Positions 16,537 through 24,264 of a stretch of DNA of 64,000 nt are shown in pieces. The stretch's first letter is position 1, and each line of letters starts with the position of its first letter. Position numbers and translations under genes: made by a program. The stretch is from Phycicoccus sp. CSK15P-2. GTDB taxonomy: Bacteria > Actinomycetota > Actinomycetes > Actinomycetales > Dermatophilaceae. The notes under the pieces are model-generated. The model did not search any database and had not been told where the DNA came from. It saw nothing but the letters and a program-made list of their open reading frames with translations. The DNA is taken from contig NZ_JAFDVE010000019.1 of NCBI RefSeq assembly GCF_016888005.1, forward strand, positions 62,001-126,000, written 5' to 3'.

Positions 16537-17423
16537 CGGGCCACCCCGGCGTCGACGATCTCGCCGAGCCGCTGCAGCCGCGGTACGGAGACCTCGCGCA
16601 GGTCGCGGGCGACGTCGTCGCTGCCGACGACCGAGGCCCAGACGGCGCGGCCGGCGAGGAAGCCGGAGGCACCCTCGGCGCAGGCGAGCTCGACGGCGCG
16701 GGGGAAGAGGTCGGCGGGGACGCCCGAGGACAGGACGACCCACGGGGACTCGACGGCGGCGGTGATGGCCGCGCAGCCTCGTCGGATCGCGGCCTCGTCA
16801 CCCTGGCCCTTCGACGGCACCTCGGCCTTGTAGAGGTCGGCCCCGAGGCCGCCGAGCTCCTGGGCGGCCTCGACGACGCAGGCGTCCCAGTCCCAGGCGC
16901 GGCCGTCCCGCGGCGCCTTGGCCACCGGCTCGATGATGCTGACGAGCCCGGCCGAACGGCAGCGCTCGACGAACCGACGGACCATCCCGACGCGCAGAGC
17001 GCCGTCCTGGTCGGGGCGGTGGATGACGAGGAGCTTCATCGCGACGGCACCCTGGTCGCGGACGGCTGCGGGGTCGACCGCCTCGTCGATCTCGACGTCG
17101 GTGACGTGCTCGCCGTTGCCGGCGACGAAGTGGTCGGCGGCGGCGATGAGGCCGCAGGAGGGGTCGACCGCCCCCTCCTCGACGACGGCGTCGAAGGCGA
17201 ACTGCTTGTCGACGAGGACGGCACTGGCGTACGGGGTGAGGACGCGGGCGGCCTCGACCTTGAACCGACGCAGCTGCTCGTCCGTGACGGGCTCGCTCTG
17301 GTGCTCGGCGAACATCGAACGCATCGCCTCGCGCTGGTCGACGGCGAGCATCGCGAAGCCGCCGCTCGGACGGGCGAGCCGGTCCAGGCCGATGGCGTTC
17401 GGGGTGGGGATCCTGCTGGTCAC
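16533..17423 (-). CDS. yihT: 6-deoxy-6-sulfofructose-1-phosphate aldolase (YihT-like, class I)
   Basis: This 296-residue protein matches E. coli YihT (292 residues) block by block from memory: SGGFAMLAVDQREAMR near the N-terminus, GLVSIIEPVAKAPR, GADLYKAEVP with the Schiff-base lysine at 199, and GASGFLAGRAVWASVVG with Arg259 in the sulfonate/phosphate-binding segment. YihT splits sulfofructose-1-phosphate into dihydroxyacetone phosphate and 3-sulfolactaldehyde. The related tagatose-bisphosphate aldolases (LacD) are longer and differ in these blocks. The GTG start has a good AGGAG site 7 bases upstream. It lies 27 bp after the kinase and overlaps the isomerase by 4 bp. This is the strongest single argument for sulfoquinovose as the operon's substrate. 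Confidence 0.88.
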   Translation of the reverse strand: MTSRIPTPNAIGLDRLARPSGGFAMLAVDQREAMRSMFAEHQSEPVTDEQLRRFKVEAARVLTPYASAVLVDKQFAFDAVVEEGAVDPSCGLIAAADHFVAGNGEHVTDVEIDEAVDPAAVRDQGAVAMKLLVIHRPDQDGALRVGMVRRFVERCRSAGLVSIIEPVAKAPRDGRAWDWDACVVEAAQELGGLGADLYKAEVPSKGQGDEAAIRRGCAAITAAVESPWVVLSSGVPADLFPRAVELACAEGASGFLAGRAVWASVVGSDDVARDLREVSVPRLQRLGEIVDAGVAR

Positions 17424-17450
17424 TGAAGGTCTCCTGGGGACGAAGGGGGG

Positions 17451-18380
17451 TCAGGCGTGGGCGGGGTCGTGATCGGGCAGGAGGGCGAGGACCCTCTCGT
17501 GGTCCGGGACCGCGGAACGCCCGTCCAGCCCCGTGCAGGCGAGCGCAGCGACGACGTTGGCGTAGGCGAGCGCGGCCGGGAGGTCGTCGGACCGCACGTG
17601 CGCCGCGAGCAGGGCGCCGTGGAAGACGTCACCGGCGCCGAGGGTGCTCAGGACGTCGACCGCGACGCCCGGTGCGTGGTGGGTCGGGCGCGAGGGGTCA
17701 GCGCCGTAGGAACCGCGCCCGCCGTCGGTGGCGACGACCCGGCGGGCCCCGTCGGCGTGGGCCGCCCGGAGGAGGTCCTCGACGGCGCGCTCGCCGTGGA
17801 CCCGGCGCAGGGCCACGACGGTCGGGACGAACAGGTCGACGCCGTCGGGGGCGAAGCCGGGGATCGGGTTCCCGGCGTCGACGGAGAGGCGCGGCCGGGT
17901 CGCGAGCGCGGGGTCGACGAGGGCGCGGACGGCCGGCCAGCCCAGGTGGTCGGCGTGGACCCATTCCGCGCCGCGGACGAGGTCGACCCCCCGCGTCGTG
18001 TCGACCGGCGGACCGGGGCGGGCGCTGATGGCGCGGGTGCCCCGCGAGCGGTCGACGACGATGACACTGGCCGCCGAGCGTCGTCCCGTGGCCACGGTGA
18101 CCCCGGAGACGTCGACGCCCTCGTCCCGCAGGTCGGCCAGGATGCGCTCGCCGTCGGCGTCGTCCCCCACCGTCCCGACGAACGCGGCCGGGACGCCGAG
18201 CCGGGCAGCGGTGACCGCCGCCGTCGCGGCCGGACCTCCGCCGGCGGACGTCAGCTCCTCGGCGAGGACGCGGTCGTCGGCGCCGGGGTAGCCGGGCACG
18301 AGAGCGATCGAGTCCATCGTCGCCGCACCGACGAAGACGACCGGGTGGCGTCCGGTCGGAGTGACGGCGGTGTCGCTCAT
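17451..18380 (-). CDS. yihV: PfkB-family sugar kinase, probable 6-deoxy-6-sulfofructose kinase (YihV-like)
   Basis: This 309-residue ribokinase-fold kinase is the first gene of the operon. Its N-terminal signature GGGPAATAAVTAARLG and C-terminal signature TLGAGDVFHGALLAAH (catalytic Asp in GAGD) follow YihV closely. The preceding G-A-A-T-M-D-S-I strand is typical of the group. It would phosphorylate sulfofructose at C1 with ATP, giving the substrate of the neighbouring aldolase. PfkB enzymes vary in substrate, so the call leans on the YihT-like partner as well as the motifs. The ATG has an AAGGAG site and faces the divergent DeoR gene across an operator-like sequence. Confidence 0.83.
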   Translation of the reverse strand: MSDTAVTPTGRHPVVFVGAATMDSIALVPGYPGADDRVLAEELTSAGGGPAATAAVTAARLGVPAAFVGTVGDDADGERILADLRDEGVDVSGVTVATGRRSAASVIVVDRSRGTRAISARPGPPVDTTRGVDLVRGAEWVHADHLGWPAVRALVDPALATRPRLSVDAGNPIPGFAPDGVDLFVPTVVALRRVHGERAVEDLLRAAHADGARRVVATDGGRGSYGADPSRPTHHAPGVAVDVLSTLGAGDVFHGALLAAHVRSDDLPAALAYANVVAALACTGLDGRSAVPDHERVLALLPDHDPAHA

Positions 18381-18442
18381 GGCATCTCCTTCGAGGCCCG
18401 ACGCGTCCGTGAGGACGACTGATGTAGCGACACTAACAGTGA

Positions 18443-18460
18443 ATGTTGGAAAGTCAACAT
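18443..18460. promoter_or_regulatory. Divergent promoter with inverted-repeat operator for the DeoR-family regulator
   Basis: ATGTTG-GAAAGT-CAACAT is a perfect 6-bp-arm inverted repeat in the 103-bp gap between the kinase and the regulator. This spot is unusually AT-rich for the window. On the minus strand it contains TTGACT, a good -35 box for the operon, with TAGTGT 16 bases downstream as a weak -10. On the plus strand TACTCT (18472-18477) ends six bases before the regulator ATG. A repressor bound here would block both genes. Confidence 0.6.
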
Positions 18461-18483
18461 CTTTCGTCGACTACTCTGCAGAC

Positions 18484-19320
18484 ATGGCGGATGAGGATGT
18501 GCGGTCCGACGACCCGACCGCGATGCGGTACACGAGCGCCCCGCACCGGCGGGCGTGGATCGTCGACCGGCTCCGTGAGACCGGGTTCATCTCCGTCGCC
18601 AGCCTGACGAGCGACCTCGGCGTCTCCGACATGACGGTGCGTCGCGACCTGCGGAAGCTGGAGGACCGGGGCGAGGTCCGAGTCGTCCACGGCGGGGTCA
18701 GCCTGCGGCACGGACCCTTGCACGACCCCGCGTTCGCCGGGCGCTCCGGCCTCCAGGCCGACGCCAAGGACGCCATCGCCCGCGAGGCGAGCCGGCTCGT
18801 CTCGCACACCGACATCCTCGCCGTCGACGCCGGGACGACGGCCTACGCCGTGGCCCGGGCCCTGCCGTCGGACTTCGCCGGGACGGTCGTCACCCACTCG
18901 GTGCCCGTCATCCAGCTGCTCCTGCGCCGCGACCGGGTCCGGGTCGTCGGCCTGGGGGGTGAGCTGCTCCACGAGAGCCAGGCGTTCGCCGGGCAGATGG
19001 CCGTCGACGCCATCCGCAGCCTGCGGGTCGGCACGCTCTTCCTCGGTGCGGCGGCAGTCGACGAGCGCGGGGTGTACGTCGCGACCGACAACGAGCGTCC
19101 GACGAAGCTCGCGCTCATCGACATCGCCGACCGGGTCGTGCTCCTCGCCGACCGGACGAAGTTCACCGCGGCCGCCCCGGTCCTGCTGTGCCCGTTGGAC
19201 CGGATCGACCTCCTCGTCACCGACGAGCCGCTCCCCGCGGACGCCCGCGACCCCCTCCGGGACGCGTCGATCCCCGTGCTCCACGCCCTGAGCGACACCG
19301 CGCGGACGGGTCGGGCCTGA
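18484..19320 (+). CDS. DeoR-family transcriptional regulator of the sulfoquinovose operon (CsqR/YihW-like)
   Basis: This 278-residue repressor-type protein has the DeoR layout. An N-terminal winged helix-turn-helix (RAWIVDRLRETGF...VSDMTVRRDLRKLED) is followed by a phosphosugar-sensing domain of the ribose-5-phosphate isomerase fold (AVDAGTTAYAVARALP and FLGAAAVDERGVY). DeoR proteins usually release DNA on binding a phosphorylated sugar intermediate; E. coli CsqR, which controls the yih genes, is of this family. It is divergent from the operon and separated by an inverted repeat. No ribosome site precedes the ATG, but a -10-like TACTCT ends six bases upstream, so translation may be leaderless. 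A longer in-frame start would reach into the operator and is not used. Confidence 0.85.
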   Translation: MADEDVRSDDPTAMRYTSAPHRRAWIVDRLRETGFISVASLTSDLGVSDMTVRRDLRKLEDRGEVRVVHGGVSLRHGPLHDPAFAGRSGLQADAKDAIAREASRLVSHTDILAVDAGTTAYAVARALPSDFAGTVVTHSVPVIQLLLRRDRVRVVGLGGELLHESQAFAGQMAVDAIRSLRVGTLFLGAAAVDERGVYVATDNERPTKLALIDIADRVVLLADRTKFTAAAPVLLCPLDRIDLLVTDEPLPADARDPLRDASIPVLHALSDTARTGRA

Positions 19321-19326
19321 CGCAAC

Positions 19327-19358
19327 GGACCCCCGGTCGTCGTGACGACCGGGGGTCC
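19327..19358. terminator. Bidirectional hairpin shared by the DeoR gene and tRNA-Tyr
   Basis: Perfect 15-bp arms (GGACCCCCGGTCGTC and its complement) flank a 2-base loop. The hairpin lies 6 bases after the regulator stop and 10 bases beyond the 3' end of the convergent tRNA. It probably ends both transcripts. Confidence 0.75.
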
Positions 19359-19368
19359 AGGCACTCGG

Positions 19369-19449
19369 TGGCAGGTGAAGGATTCGAACCTTCGAAGCTT
19401 TCGCGACGGATTTACAGTCCGCTCCCATTGGCCGCTCGGGCAACCTGCC
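19369..19449 (-). tRNA. tRNA-Tyr (anticodon GUA)
   Basis: Read on the minus strand, the 81-nt gene has a 7-bp acceptor stem (GGCAGGT paired with ACCTGCC) and the D-loop region CCGAGCGGCCAATGGG. The anticodon arm is GGACTGTAAATCC with anticodon GTA, followed by a long class II variable arm and the T arm GGTTCGAATCC. The discriminator is A. CCA is not encoded (CCG follows). A long variable arm with GUA anticodon identifies bacterial tyrosine tRNA. Confidence 0.95.
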
Positions 19450-19514
19450 GCGTGCGCATGGAAGGATAGCAAGCCGCATCCGCGCCGCCGAATCGAGATC
19501 CTGGAGGAACGGGC

Positions 19515-20009
19515 ATGGCCGACAGCAGCTTCGACATCGTGAGCCAGTACGACAAGCAGGAGGTCGCCAACGCGGTCAACACCGCCGCCAAGGAGATCGG
19601 GAACCGCTACGACTTCAAGGGCGTCGGCGCGAGGGTCGAGCTCGCCGGCGAGGTCATCCGGATGGAGGCGAACACCGAGGAGCGCTGCAACGCCGTCCTC
19701 GACGTCGTCCAGACCTGGCTGGTCAAGCGGAAGGTCTCGCTCAAGCACCTCGACGTCCCCGAGGCGGGCCCGCGCCTGTCCGGCAAGGAGTACAAGCTCG
19801 ACGTCCCGCTCAAGGAGGGCATCTCCTCCGAGAACGCGAAGAAGATCACGAAGGTCATCCGGGACGAGGGGCCGAGGTCGGTCAAGACCCAGATCCAGGG
19901 CGACGAGGTCCGGGTGACGAGCAAGTCACGCGACGACCTCCAGGTCGTGCAGCGGCTGCTCAAGGAGCAGGACCTCGACATTGCCCTGTCGTACACGAAC
20001 TACCGCTGA
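19515..20009 (+). CDS. YajQ family nucleotide-binding protein
   Basis: This 164-residue protein is of exactly the family's usual length. It starts MADSSFDIVSQYDKQEVANA and has the conserved NRYDFKG, the central KLDVPLKEGISSENAKKI and a C-terminal QRLLKEQDLDIALSYTNYR. YajQ proteins have two ferredoxin-like domains, bind nucleotides, and in some bacteria (XC_3703 of Xanthomonas) bind cyclic di-GMP as a transcription cofactor. The role in actinobacteria is unsettled. A clear ribosome site (GGAGGA) precedes the ATG. It is divergent from tRNA-Tyr and appears to be a single-gene unit. Confidence 0.93.
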   Translation: MADSSFDIVSQYDKQEVANAVNTAAKEIGNRYDFKGVGARVELAGEVIRMEANTEERCNAVLDVVQTWLVKRKVSLKHLDVPEAGPRLSGKEYKLDVPLKEGISSENAKKITKVIRDEGPRSVKTQIQGDEVRVTSKSRDDLQVVQRLLKEQDLDIALSYTNYR

Positions 20010-20050
20010 CCCGGGGGCGAGAGCCGCTCGCCGCTCGGATGACACGACCC

Positions 20051-20098
20051 GTGAAGCCCGGGTCCCATCTGTCATCACGCACGAAGCCCGGGCTTCAC
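20051..20098 (+). terminator. Inverted repeats downstream of YajQ, possible terminator
   Basis: GTGAAGCCCGGG at 20051-20062 is exactly complementary to CCCGGGCTTCAC at 20087-20098. The inner GAAGCCCGGGCTTC (20083-20096) is itself a 14-bp palindrome, and GATGACA/TGTCATC (20039/20070) nests with it. Several alternative hairpins are possible. The position 40 bases past the YajQ stop fits a terminator. Confidence 0.45.
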
Positions 20099-20166
20099 CG
20101 CTCGCCCCACGGGTCCCCGGACCGCGCAGCCGACGCCCACCGCTCGTCCGGGCCCGCGGCAGGAGC

Positions 20167-20316
20167 CCGGCGTCCAACCCACGGTCCTCACGCAGGAGCC
20201 GGGCGTCGAAGCCACGGCCGGGGGCAGGAGCCGGCGTCGAACCCGCCATGCCGGGGCAGGGACCGGCGTCGAACCCGCCATGCCGGGGCAGGAGCCGGCG
20301 TCGAACCCACCCTCCG
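20167..20316. repeat. 32-bp tandem repeat array, four full copies and a partial fifth
   Basis: Units begin at 20167, 20199, 20231 and 20263, each exactly 32 bp, with a truncated copy at 20295. A degenerate tail of an earlier copy (ending GGCAGGAG) lies before 20167. The consensus starts CCGGCGTCGAACCC and ends GGGGCAGGAG. The two central copies differ at one or two bases. The period is not divisible by three, so apparent reading frames through it are not real protein repeats. It fills most of the 345-bp gap between YajQ and the AAA+ gene. Function unknown. Confidence 0.9.
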
Positions 20317-20354
20317 ATCCCCCGAGTGCCGGAAGGCTGACGTAGCGTGAGGTG

Positions 20355-21779
20355 ATGAGCGACCTCACGGTCCCCGCGGCCACCACCCCGCGCACCTCCC
20401 CACCGTCCATCGCGACCGCCGGCGAGCTGCGCGCCTCGGGCCACACGGCCCGCGGCGTGCACACCGAGATCCGCGAGAACCTCCTCACCGCGCTGCGCGA
20501 GGGGCGCGACCCCTGGCCCGGCCTGCACGGCTTCGGCCGCACCGTCGTCCCCCAGCTCGAACGCGCCCTCATCGCGGGCCACGACGTCGTGCTCCTCGGC
20601 GAGCGCGGCCAGGGCAAGACCCGCCTGCTGCGCAGCCTCGTCGGCCTCCTCGACGAGTGGACGCCGGTCATCGACGGCTCCGACCTCGGCGAGCACCCGT
20701 TCGAGCCGATCACCACCGAGTCCCGGCGGCGGGCCGACGAGCTCGGCGACGCCCTGCCCGTGGCCTGGCGGCACCGCGACGAGCGCTACGCCGAGAAGCT
20801 CGCCACCCCCGACACCTCCGTTGCCGACCTCATCGGCGACGTCGACCCGATGCGGGTGGCCGAGGGCCGCCGGCTGGGCGACCCCGAGACCATCCACTTC
20901 GGGCTCGTGCCGCGCAGCCACCGCGGCATCGTCGCGATCAACGAGCTGCCCGACCTCGCCGAGCGCATCCAGGTGGCGATGCTCAACGTCATGGAGGAGC
21001 GCGACGTCCAGATCCGCGGGTACGTCCTGCGGCTGCCGCTCGACGTCCTCGTGGTCGCCTCCGCCAACCCCGAGGACTACACGAACCGCGGCCGGATCAT
21101 CACCCCGCTCAAGGACCGCTTCGGCGCCGAGATCCGCACCCACTACCCGCACGAGCTCGACGCCGAGGTCGCGGTCATCCGCCAGGAGGCCGACCTCGTC
21201 GCCACGGTGCCCGACGCGCTCGTCGAGATCGTCGCGCGCTTCACCCGCGGCCTGCGCGGGTCGAGCTCGGTCGACCAGCGCTCCGGGGTCTCGGCCCGTT
21301 TCGCCATCGCCGCCGCCGAGACCGTGGCCGCCGCGGCCCTGCACCGCGCGACGACGCAGGGCGAGGAGCACGCCGTGGCGCGGGTCGTCGACCTCGAGGC
21401 GGCCCTGGACGTCCTGCGTGGCAAGGTCGAGCTCGAGACCGGCGAGGAGGGGCGCGAGCGCGAGATCCTCGGCCACCTGCTGCGCACCGCCACGGCCGAG
21501 ACGGCACGCGCCCGCCTCGGCGGCGTCGATCTCGCGCTGCTCGTCGAGGCCATCGAGGACGGCGCGCTCGTCACGACCGGTGAGCAGGTGAGCGCCCGCG
21601 TGTTCCTGGACGCCCTGCCCGTGCTCGGCGAGTCCGACCTCTACGACGCCGTCGCCGAGCGCTTCGGCGCGACGAACGAGGGTGAGCGCGCCAGTGCCGT
21701 CGAGCTCGCGCTCGAAGGGCTCTACCTCGCGCGGCGGATCAGCAAGGACAGCGGCGACGGCGAGACGGTGTACGGGTGA
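20355..21779 (+). CDS. MoxR/magnesium-chelatase-like AAA+ ATPase
   Basis: This 474-residue cytoplasmic AAA+ protein has a Walker A loop LLGERGQGKTRLL. Its Walker B-like strand reads GIVAINELPDLA, with Asn-Glu where Asp-Glu is usual. Sensor region VVASANPEDYTNRGR and arginine-finger region PLKDRFGAEIRTHYP are present. It resembles the ChlI/BchI-type ATPases that work with a von Willebrand factor A partner, which is encoded directly downstream with a GTGA overlap. Such pairs act as remodelling or metal-insertion chaperones; the target is unknown. The ATG begins seven bases after a -10-like TAGCGT, suggesting a leaderless mRNA. A GTG one codon upstream is an alternative start. Confidence 0.85.
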   Translation: MSDLTVPAATTPRTSPPSIATAGELRASGHTARGVHTEIRENLLTALREGRDPWPGLHGFGRTVVPQLERALIAGHDVVLLGERGQGKTRLLRSLVGLLDEWTPVIDGSDLGEHPFEPITTESRRRADELGDALPVAWRHRDERYAEKLATPDTSVADLIGDVDPMRVAEGRRLGDPETIHFGLVPRSHRGIVAINELPDLAERIQVAMLNVMEERDVQIRGYVLRLPLDVLVVASANPEDYTNRGRIITPLKDRFGAEIRTHYPHELDAEVAVIRQEADLVATVPDALVEIVARFTRGLRGSSSVDQRSGVSARFAIAAAETVAAAALHRATTQGEEHAVARVVDLEAALDVLRGKVELETGEEGREREILGHLLRTATAETARARLGGVDLALLVEAIEDGALVTTGEQVSARVFLDALPVLGESDLYDAVAERFGATNEGERASAVELALEGLYLARRISKDSGDGETVYG

Positions 21780-23809
21780 GCCCGGCCTCTCGTCCCTCGC
21801 GCCGGTCCTCGTACGCGCGCTACGACGGCGGGCCCGACCCGCTCGCGCCCCCGGTCGACCTGCGCGAGGCGCTCGACGCCATCGGCGAGGACGTCATGGC
21901 CGGGTACTCCCCCGAACGCGCGATGCGCGAGCTGCTGCGGCAGGGCACCCGCGACCGCAGCGGGCTCGACGACCTCGCCCGGCGGGTGGCCGAGAAGCGC
22001 CGCGAGATGCTCCAGAGGCACGGCCTCGACGGCACGATGGAGCAGGTACGCAAGCTGCTCGACGAGGCCGTCCTCGCCGAGCGCAAGCAGCTGGCCCGCG
22101 ACCTCGACGACGACGCCCGCTTCGCCGAGATGCGCATCGAGGGCCTGCCGCCCACTCCGGCCGCGGCCGTCACCGAGCTGTCCGACTACCCGTGGCGCTC
22201 CTCGGAGGGCCGCTCGACGTACGAGCAGATCAAGGACCTCCTCGGCCGCGAGCTCCTCGACCAGCGCTTCGCCGGGATGAAGCAGGCCCTCGAGGGCGCC
22301 ACCGACGAGGACCGGGCAGCCGTCGAGGAGATGATGCGTGACCTCGGCGACCTCCTCGAGGCCCACGCCCGCGGCGAGGACACCGAGCAGCAGTTCCGCG
22401 ACTTCATGGACAAGCACGGCGACTTCTTCCCGGAGCAGCCGGAGACCGTCGAGGAGCTCGTCGACGCCCTCGCGCAGCGCTCCGCGGCGGCCCAACGGAT
22501 GCTCAACTCGATGTCGCCCGAGCAGCGCGAGGAGCTCATGCAGCTCTCCCAGCAGGCGTTCGGCTCGCCCGCGCTGATGGAGCAGCTCTCGCGGATCGAC
22601 GGCCTCCTCCAGGGGCTGCGCCCCGGCGAGGACTGGGGCGGCTCGGAGCGGTTCGAGGGCGAGCAGGGACTCGGCCTCGGCGACGGCACCGGCGTACTCC
22701 AGGACCTCGCCGAGCTCGACGCCCTCGCCGAGCAGCTCGCCCAGTCCCACCCGGGCGCGCGGATGGACGACGTCGACCTCGACGCCCTGGCCCGACAGCT
22801 CGGCGACGACGCCGTCGTCGACGCCCGGTCCCTCGCCGACCTCGAGAAGGCCTTGCGGGACAGCGGGATGCTCACCCGCTCCGCCGACGGCTCACTGCGG
22901 CTCTCCCCCAAGGCGATGCGCGAGCTCGGCAGGTCGCTGCTGCGCGACGTCGCCGGCCGGCTGAGCAGCCGCGGCGGTCAGCGCGACGTCCGGCAGGCGG
23001 GTGCGGCGGGCGAGCAGTCCGGCGCCACCCGGGCGTGGCAGTTCGGCGACACCGAGCCGTGGGACACGACCCGGACGATGACCAACGCCATCACCCGGGT
23101 GGCGTCCGAGGGGCGCCCGACGACGGGCGGCGTCCGGCTCGACATCCGCGACGTCGAGGTCACCGAGACCGAGGCCCGCACCCGGGCGGCCGTGGCGCTG
23201 CTCGTCGACACCTCGTTCTCGATGGCGATGGACGGCCGCTGGGTGCCGATGAAGCGCACCGCGCTCGCGCTGCACCAGCTCATCTCCACCCGGTTCCGCG
23301 GCGACCACCTGCAGCTCGTCTCGTTCGCCCGGTACGCGCAGACGATGGACATCGAGACCCTGACCGCGCTCGACGCCGAATGGGACAAGGGGACGAACCT
23401 GCACCACGCGCTGCTGCTCGCGAACCGGCACTTCCGGGCGCACCCGAACGAGCAGCCCGTGCTGCTCGTCGTCACCGACGGCGAGCCCACGTCGCACCTC
23501 GAGCCGGGCGGGTCGGTGTTCTTCGACTACCCCCCGCACCCGCGCACCCTGGCGCTCGCGGTCCGCGAGCTCGACACCGCGGCCCGGCTCGGCGCGCAGA
23601 CGACGTTCTTCCGGCTCGGCGAGGACCCCGGCCTGGCCAGGTTCGTCGACTCGATGGCCCGCCGTGCGGGCGGGAGGGTCGTCGCACCGGAGCTCGGCGA
23701 CCTCGGTGCGGCCGTGGTCGGGTCCTACCTCGGGGGCCGCACCGGTGGGCAGGCGGCGTTCGGCTCCTACCGCGACCTGTTCGGCGGCCGCGGCTTCTGG
23801 GCCGGCTGA
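21776..23809 (+). CDS. VWA-domain protein partnered with the AAA+ ATPase
   Basis: This 677-residue protein is highly acidic and helical for its first 400 residues (many Glu/Arg/Asp/Leu repeats, for example VEEMMRDLGDLLEAHARGED). It ends in a von Willebrand factor A domain. The metal-ion-dependent adhesion site reads LLVDTSFSMAM, with later TDGEP. This matches ChlD/CoxE-like partners of MoxR-type ATPases. No signal peptide or membrane segment is seen, so it should be cytoplasmic. The GTG start overlaps the ATPase stop codon, implying tightly coupled translation. The pair is common in actinobacteria and its client is not established. Confidence 0.85.
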   Translation: MSPASRPSRRSSYARYDGGPDPLAPPVDLREALDAIGEDVMAGYSPERAMRELLRQGTRDRSGLDDLARRVAEKRREMLQRHGLDGTMEQVRKLLDEAVLAERKQLARDLDDDARFAEMRIEGLPPTPAAAVTELSDYPWRSSEGRSTYEQIKDLLGRELLDQRFAGMKQALEGATDEDRAAVEEMMRDLGDLLEAHARGEDTEQQFRDFMDKHGDFFPEQPETVEELVDALAQRSAAAQRMLNSMSPEQREELMQLSQQAFGSPALMEQLSRIDGLLQGLRPGEDWGGSERFEGEQGLGLGDGTGVLQDLAELDALAEQLAQSHPGARMDDVDLDALARQLGDDAVVDARSLADLEKALRDSGMLTRSADGSLRLSPKAMRELGRSLLRDVAGRLSSRGGQRDVRQAGAAGEQSGATRAWQFGDTEPWDTTRTMTNAITRVASEGRPTTGGVRLDIRDVEVTETEARTRAAVALLVDTSFSMAMDGRWVPMKRTALALHQLISTRFRGDHLQLVSFARYAQTMDIETLTALDAEWDKGTNLHHALLLANRHFRAHPNEQPVLLVVTDGEPTSHLEPGGSVFFDYPPHPRTLALAVRELDTAARLGAQTTFFRLGEDPGLARFVDSMARRAGGRVVAPELGDLGAAVVGSYLGGRTGGQAAFGSYRDLFGGRGFWAG

Positions 23810-23827
23810 CCGTATCCCGCGACGGGC

Positions 23828-24250
23828 TCAGGACCTCGACCCGATGAAGAAGGCCGTCGCCCGGTTGGTCCACAGCATCTCCACGACGGCGAGCGCGAGG
23901 ACGATGTCGATCAAGGACTCGGCCGCGGCCTGCAGGCCGATCGTGAGGAGGCCGTAGACGGCCGCGGCGAGCCGCAGGGTCATGCTCGCCGTGACGAGCA
24001 CCCGGGCCACCCGCGAGCCACGGGCGAGGGCCACCCCGACGGCGACGGTCACGAGACCGAGGGACACGAAGACCGCCGCGATCGCGCTGATCGTGTCGTG
24101 CGCCATCCCCGTGGGCTCCCGGAACTCCGCGTCGTCCGCCAGGAACCACAGCGCCCCTCCGACGAAGACGTCGAAGAGGCCGGCCAGATAGGTGAGCACG
24201 AGGACGACGGTGACCGTGACCGGGCGTTCCGGCGTGTGCGACGACGACAT
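23828..24250 (-). CDS. Small four-helix membrane protein of unknown function
   Basis: This 140-residue protein has about four hydrophobic segments: VTVVLVLTYLAGLFDVFVGG, ISAIAAVFVSLGLVTVAVG, a third around LVTASMTLRLAAAVYGL, and LIDIVLALAVVEMLW. The N-terminus is short and polar (MSSSHTPERP). The start used has a GGGAG site; a longer in-frame form exists but lacks one. I do not recognise a named family. It lies convergent to the VWA gene (18 bp apart) and just downstream of the CPBP protease gene, 14 bp away, so the two may be co-transcribed. Confidence 0.7.
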   Translation of the reverse strand: MSSSHTPERPVTVTVVLVLTYLAGLFDVFVGGALWFLADDAEFREPTGMAHDTISAIAAVFVSLGLVTVAVGVALARGSRVARVLVTASMTLRLAAAVYGLLTIGLQAAAESLIDIVLALAVVEMLWTNRATAFFIGSRS

Positions 24251-24264
24251 GGCTGCTCCCTCAC

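Noticed and set aside
15088-16743. A longer isomerase starting 69 codons upstream
   Set aside because: The extension overlaps the aldolase gene and is Arg/Pro-rich shadow sequence; the GTG at 16536 overlapping the stop fits the operon's style.
9710-17423. Alpha-xyloside or tagatose utilisation operon
   Set aside because: The GH31 motif alone would allow xylosides, but the aldolase and kinase blocks follow YihT and YihV rather than LacD/LacC, and the dehydrogenase/TauE pair fits a sulfonate product. Kept only as an alternative for the GH31 enzyme.
20167-20316. CRISPR array
   Set aside because: The 32-bp units abut without spacers; it is a plain tandem repeat.
19926-21476. Long leftward frame across the 32-bp repeats and the AAA+ gene
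   Set aside because: It is antisense to a gene with intact Walker motifs, and the repeat period is not divisible by three, so no consistent peptide repeat results.
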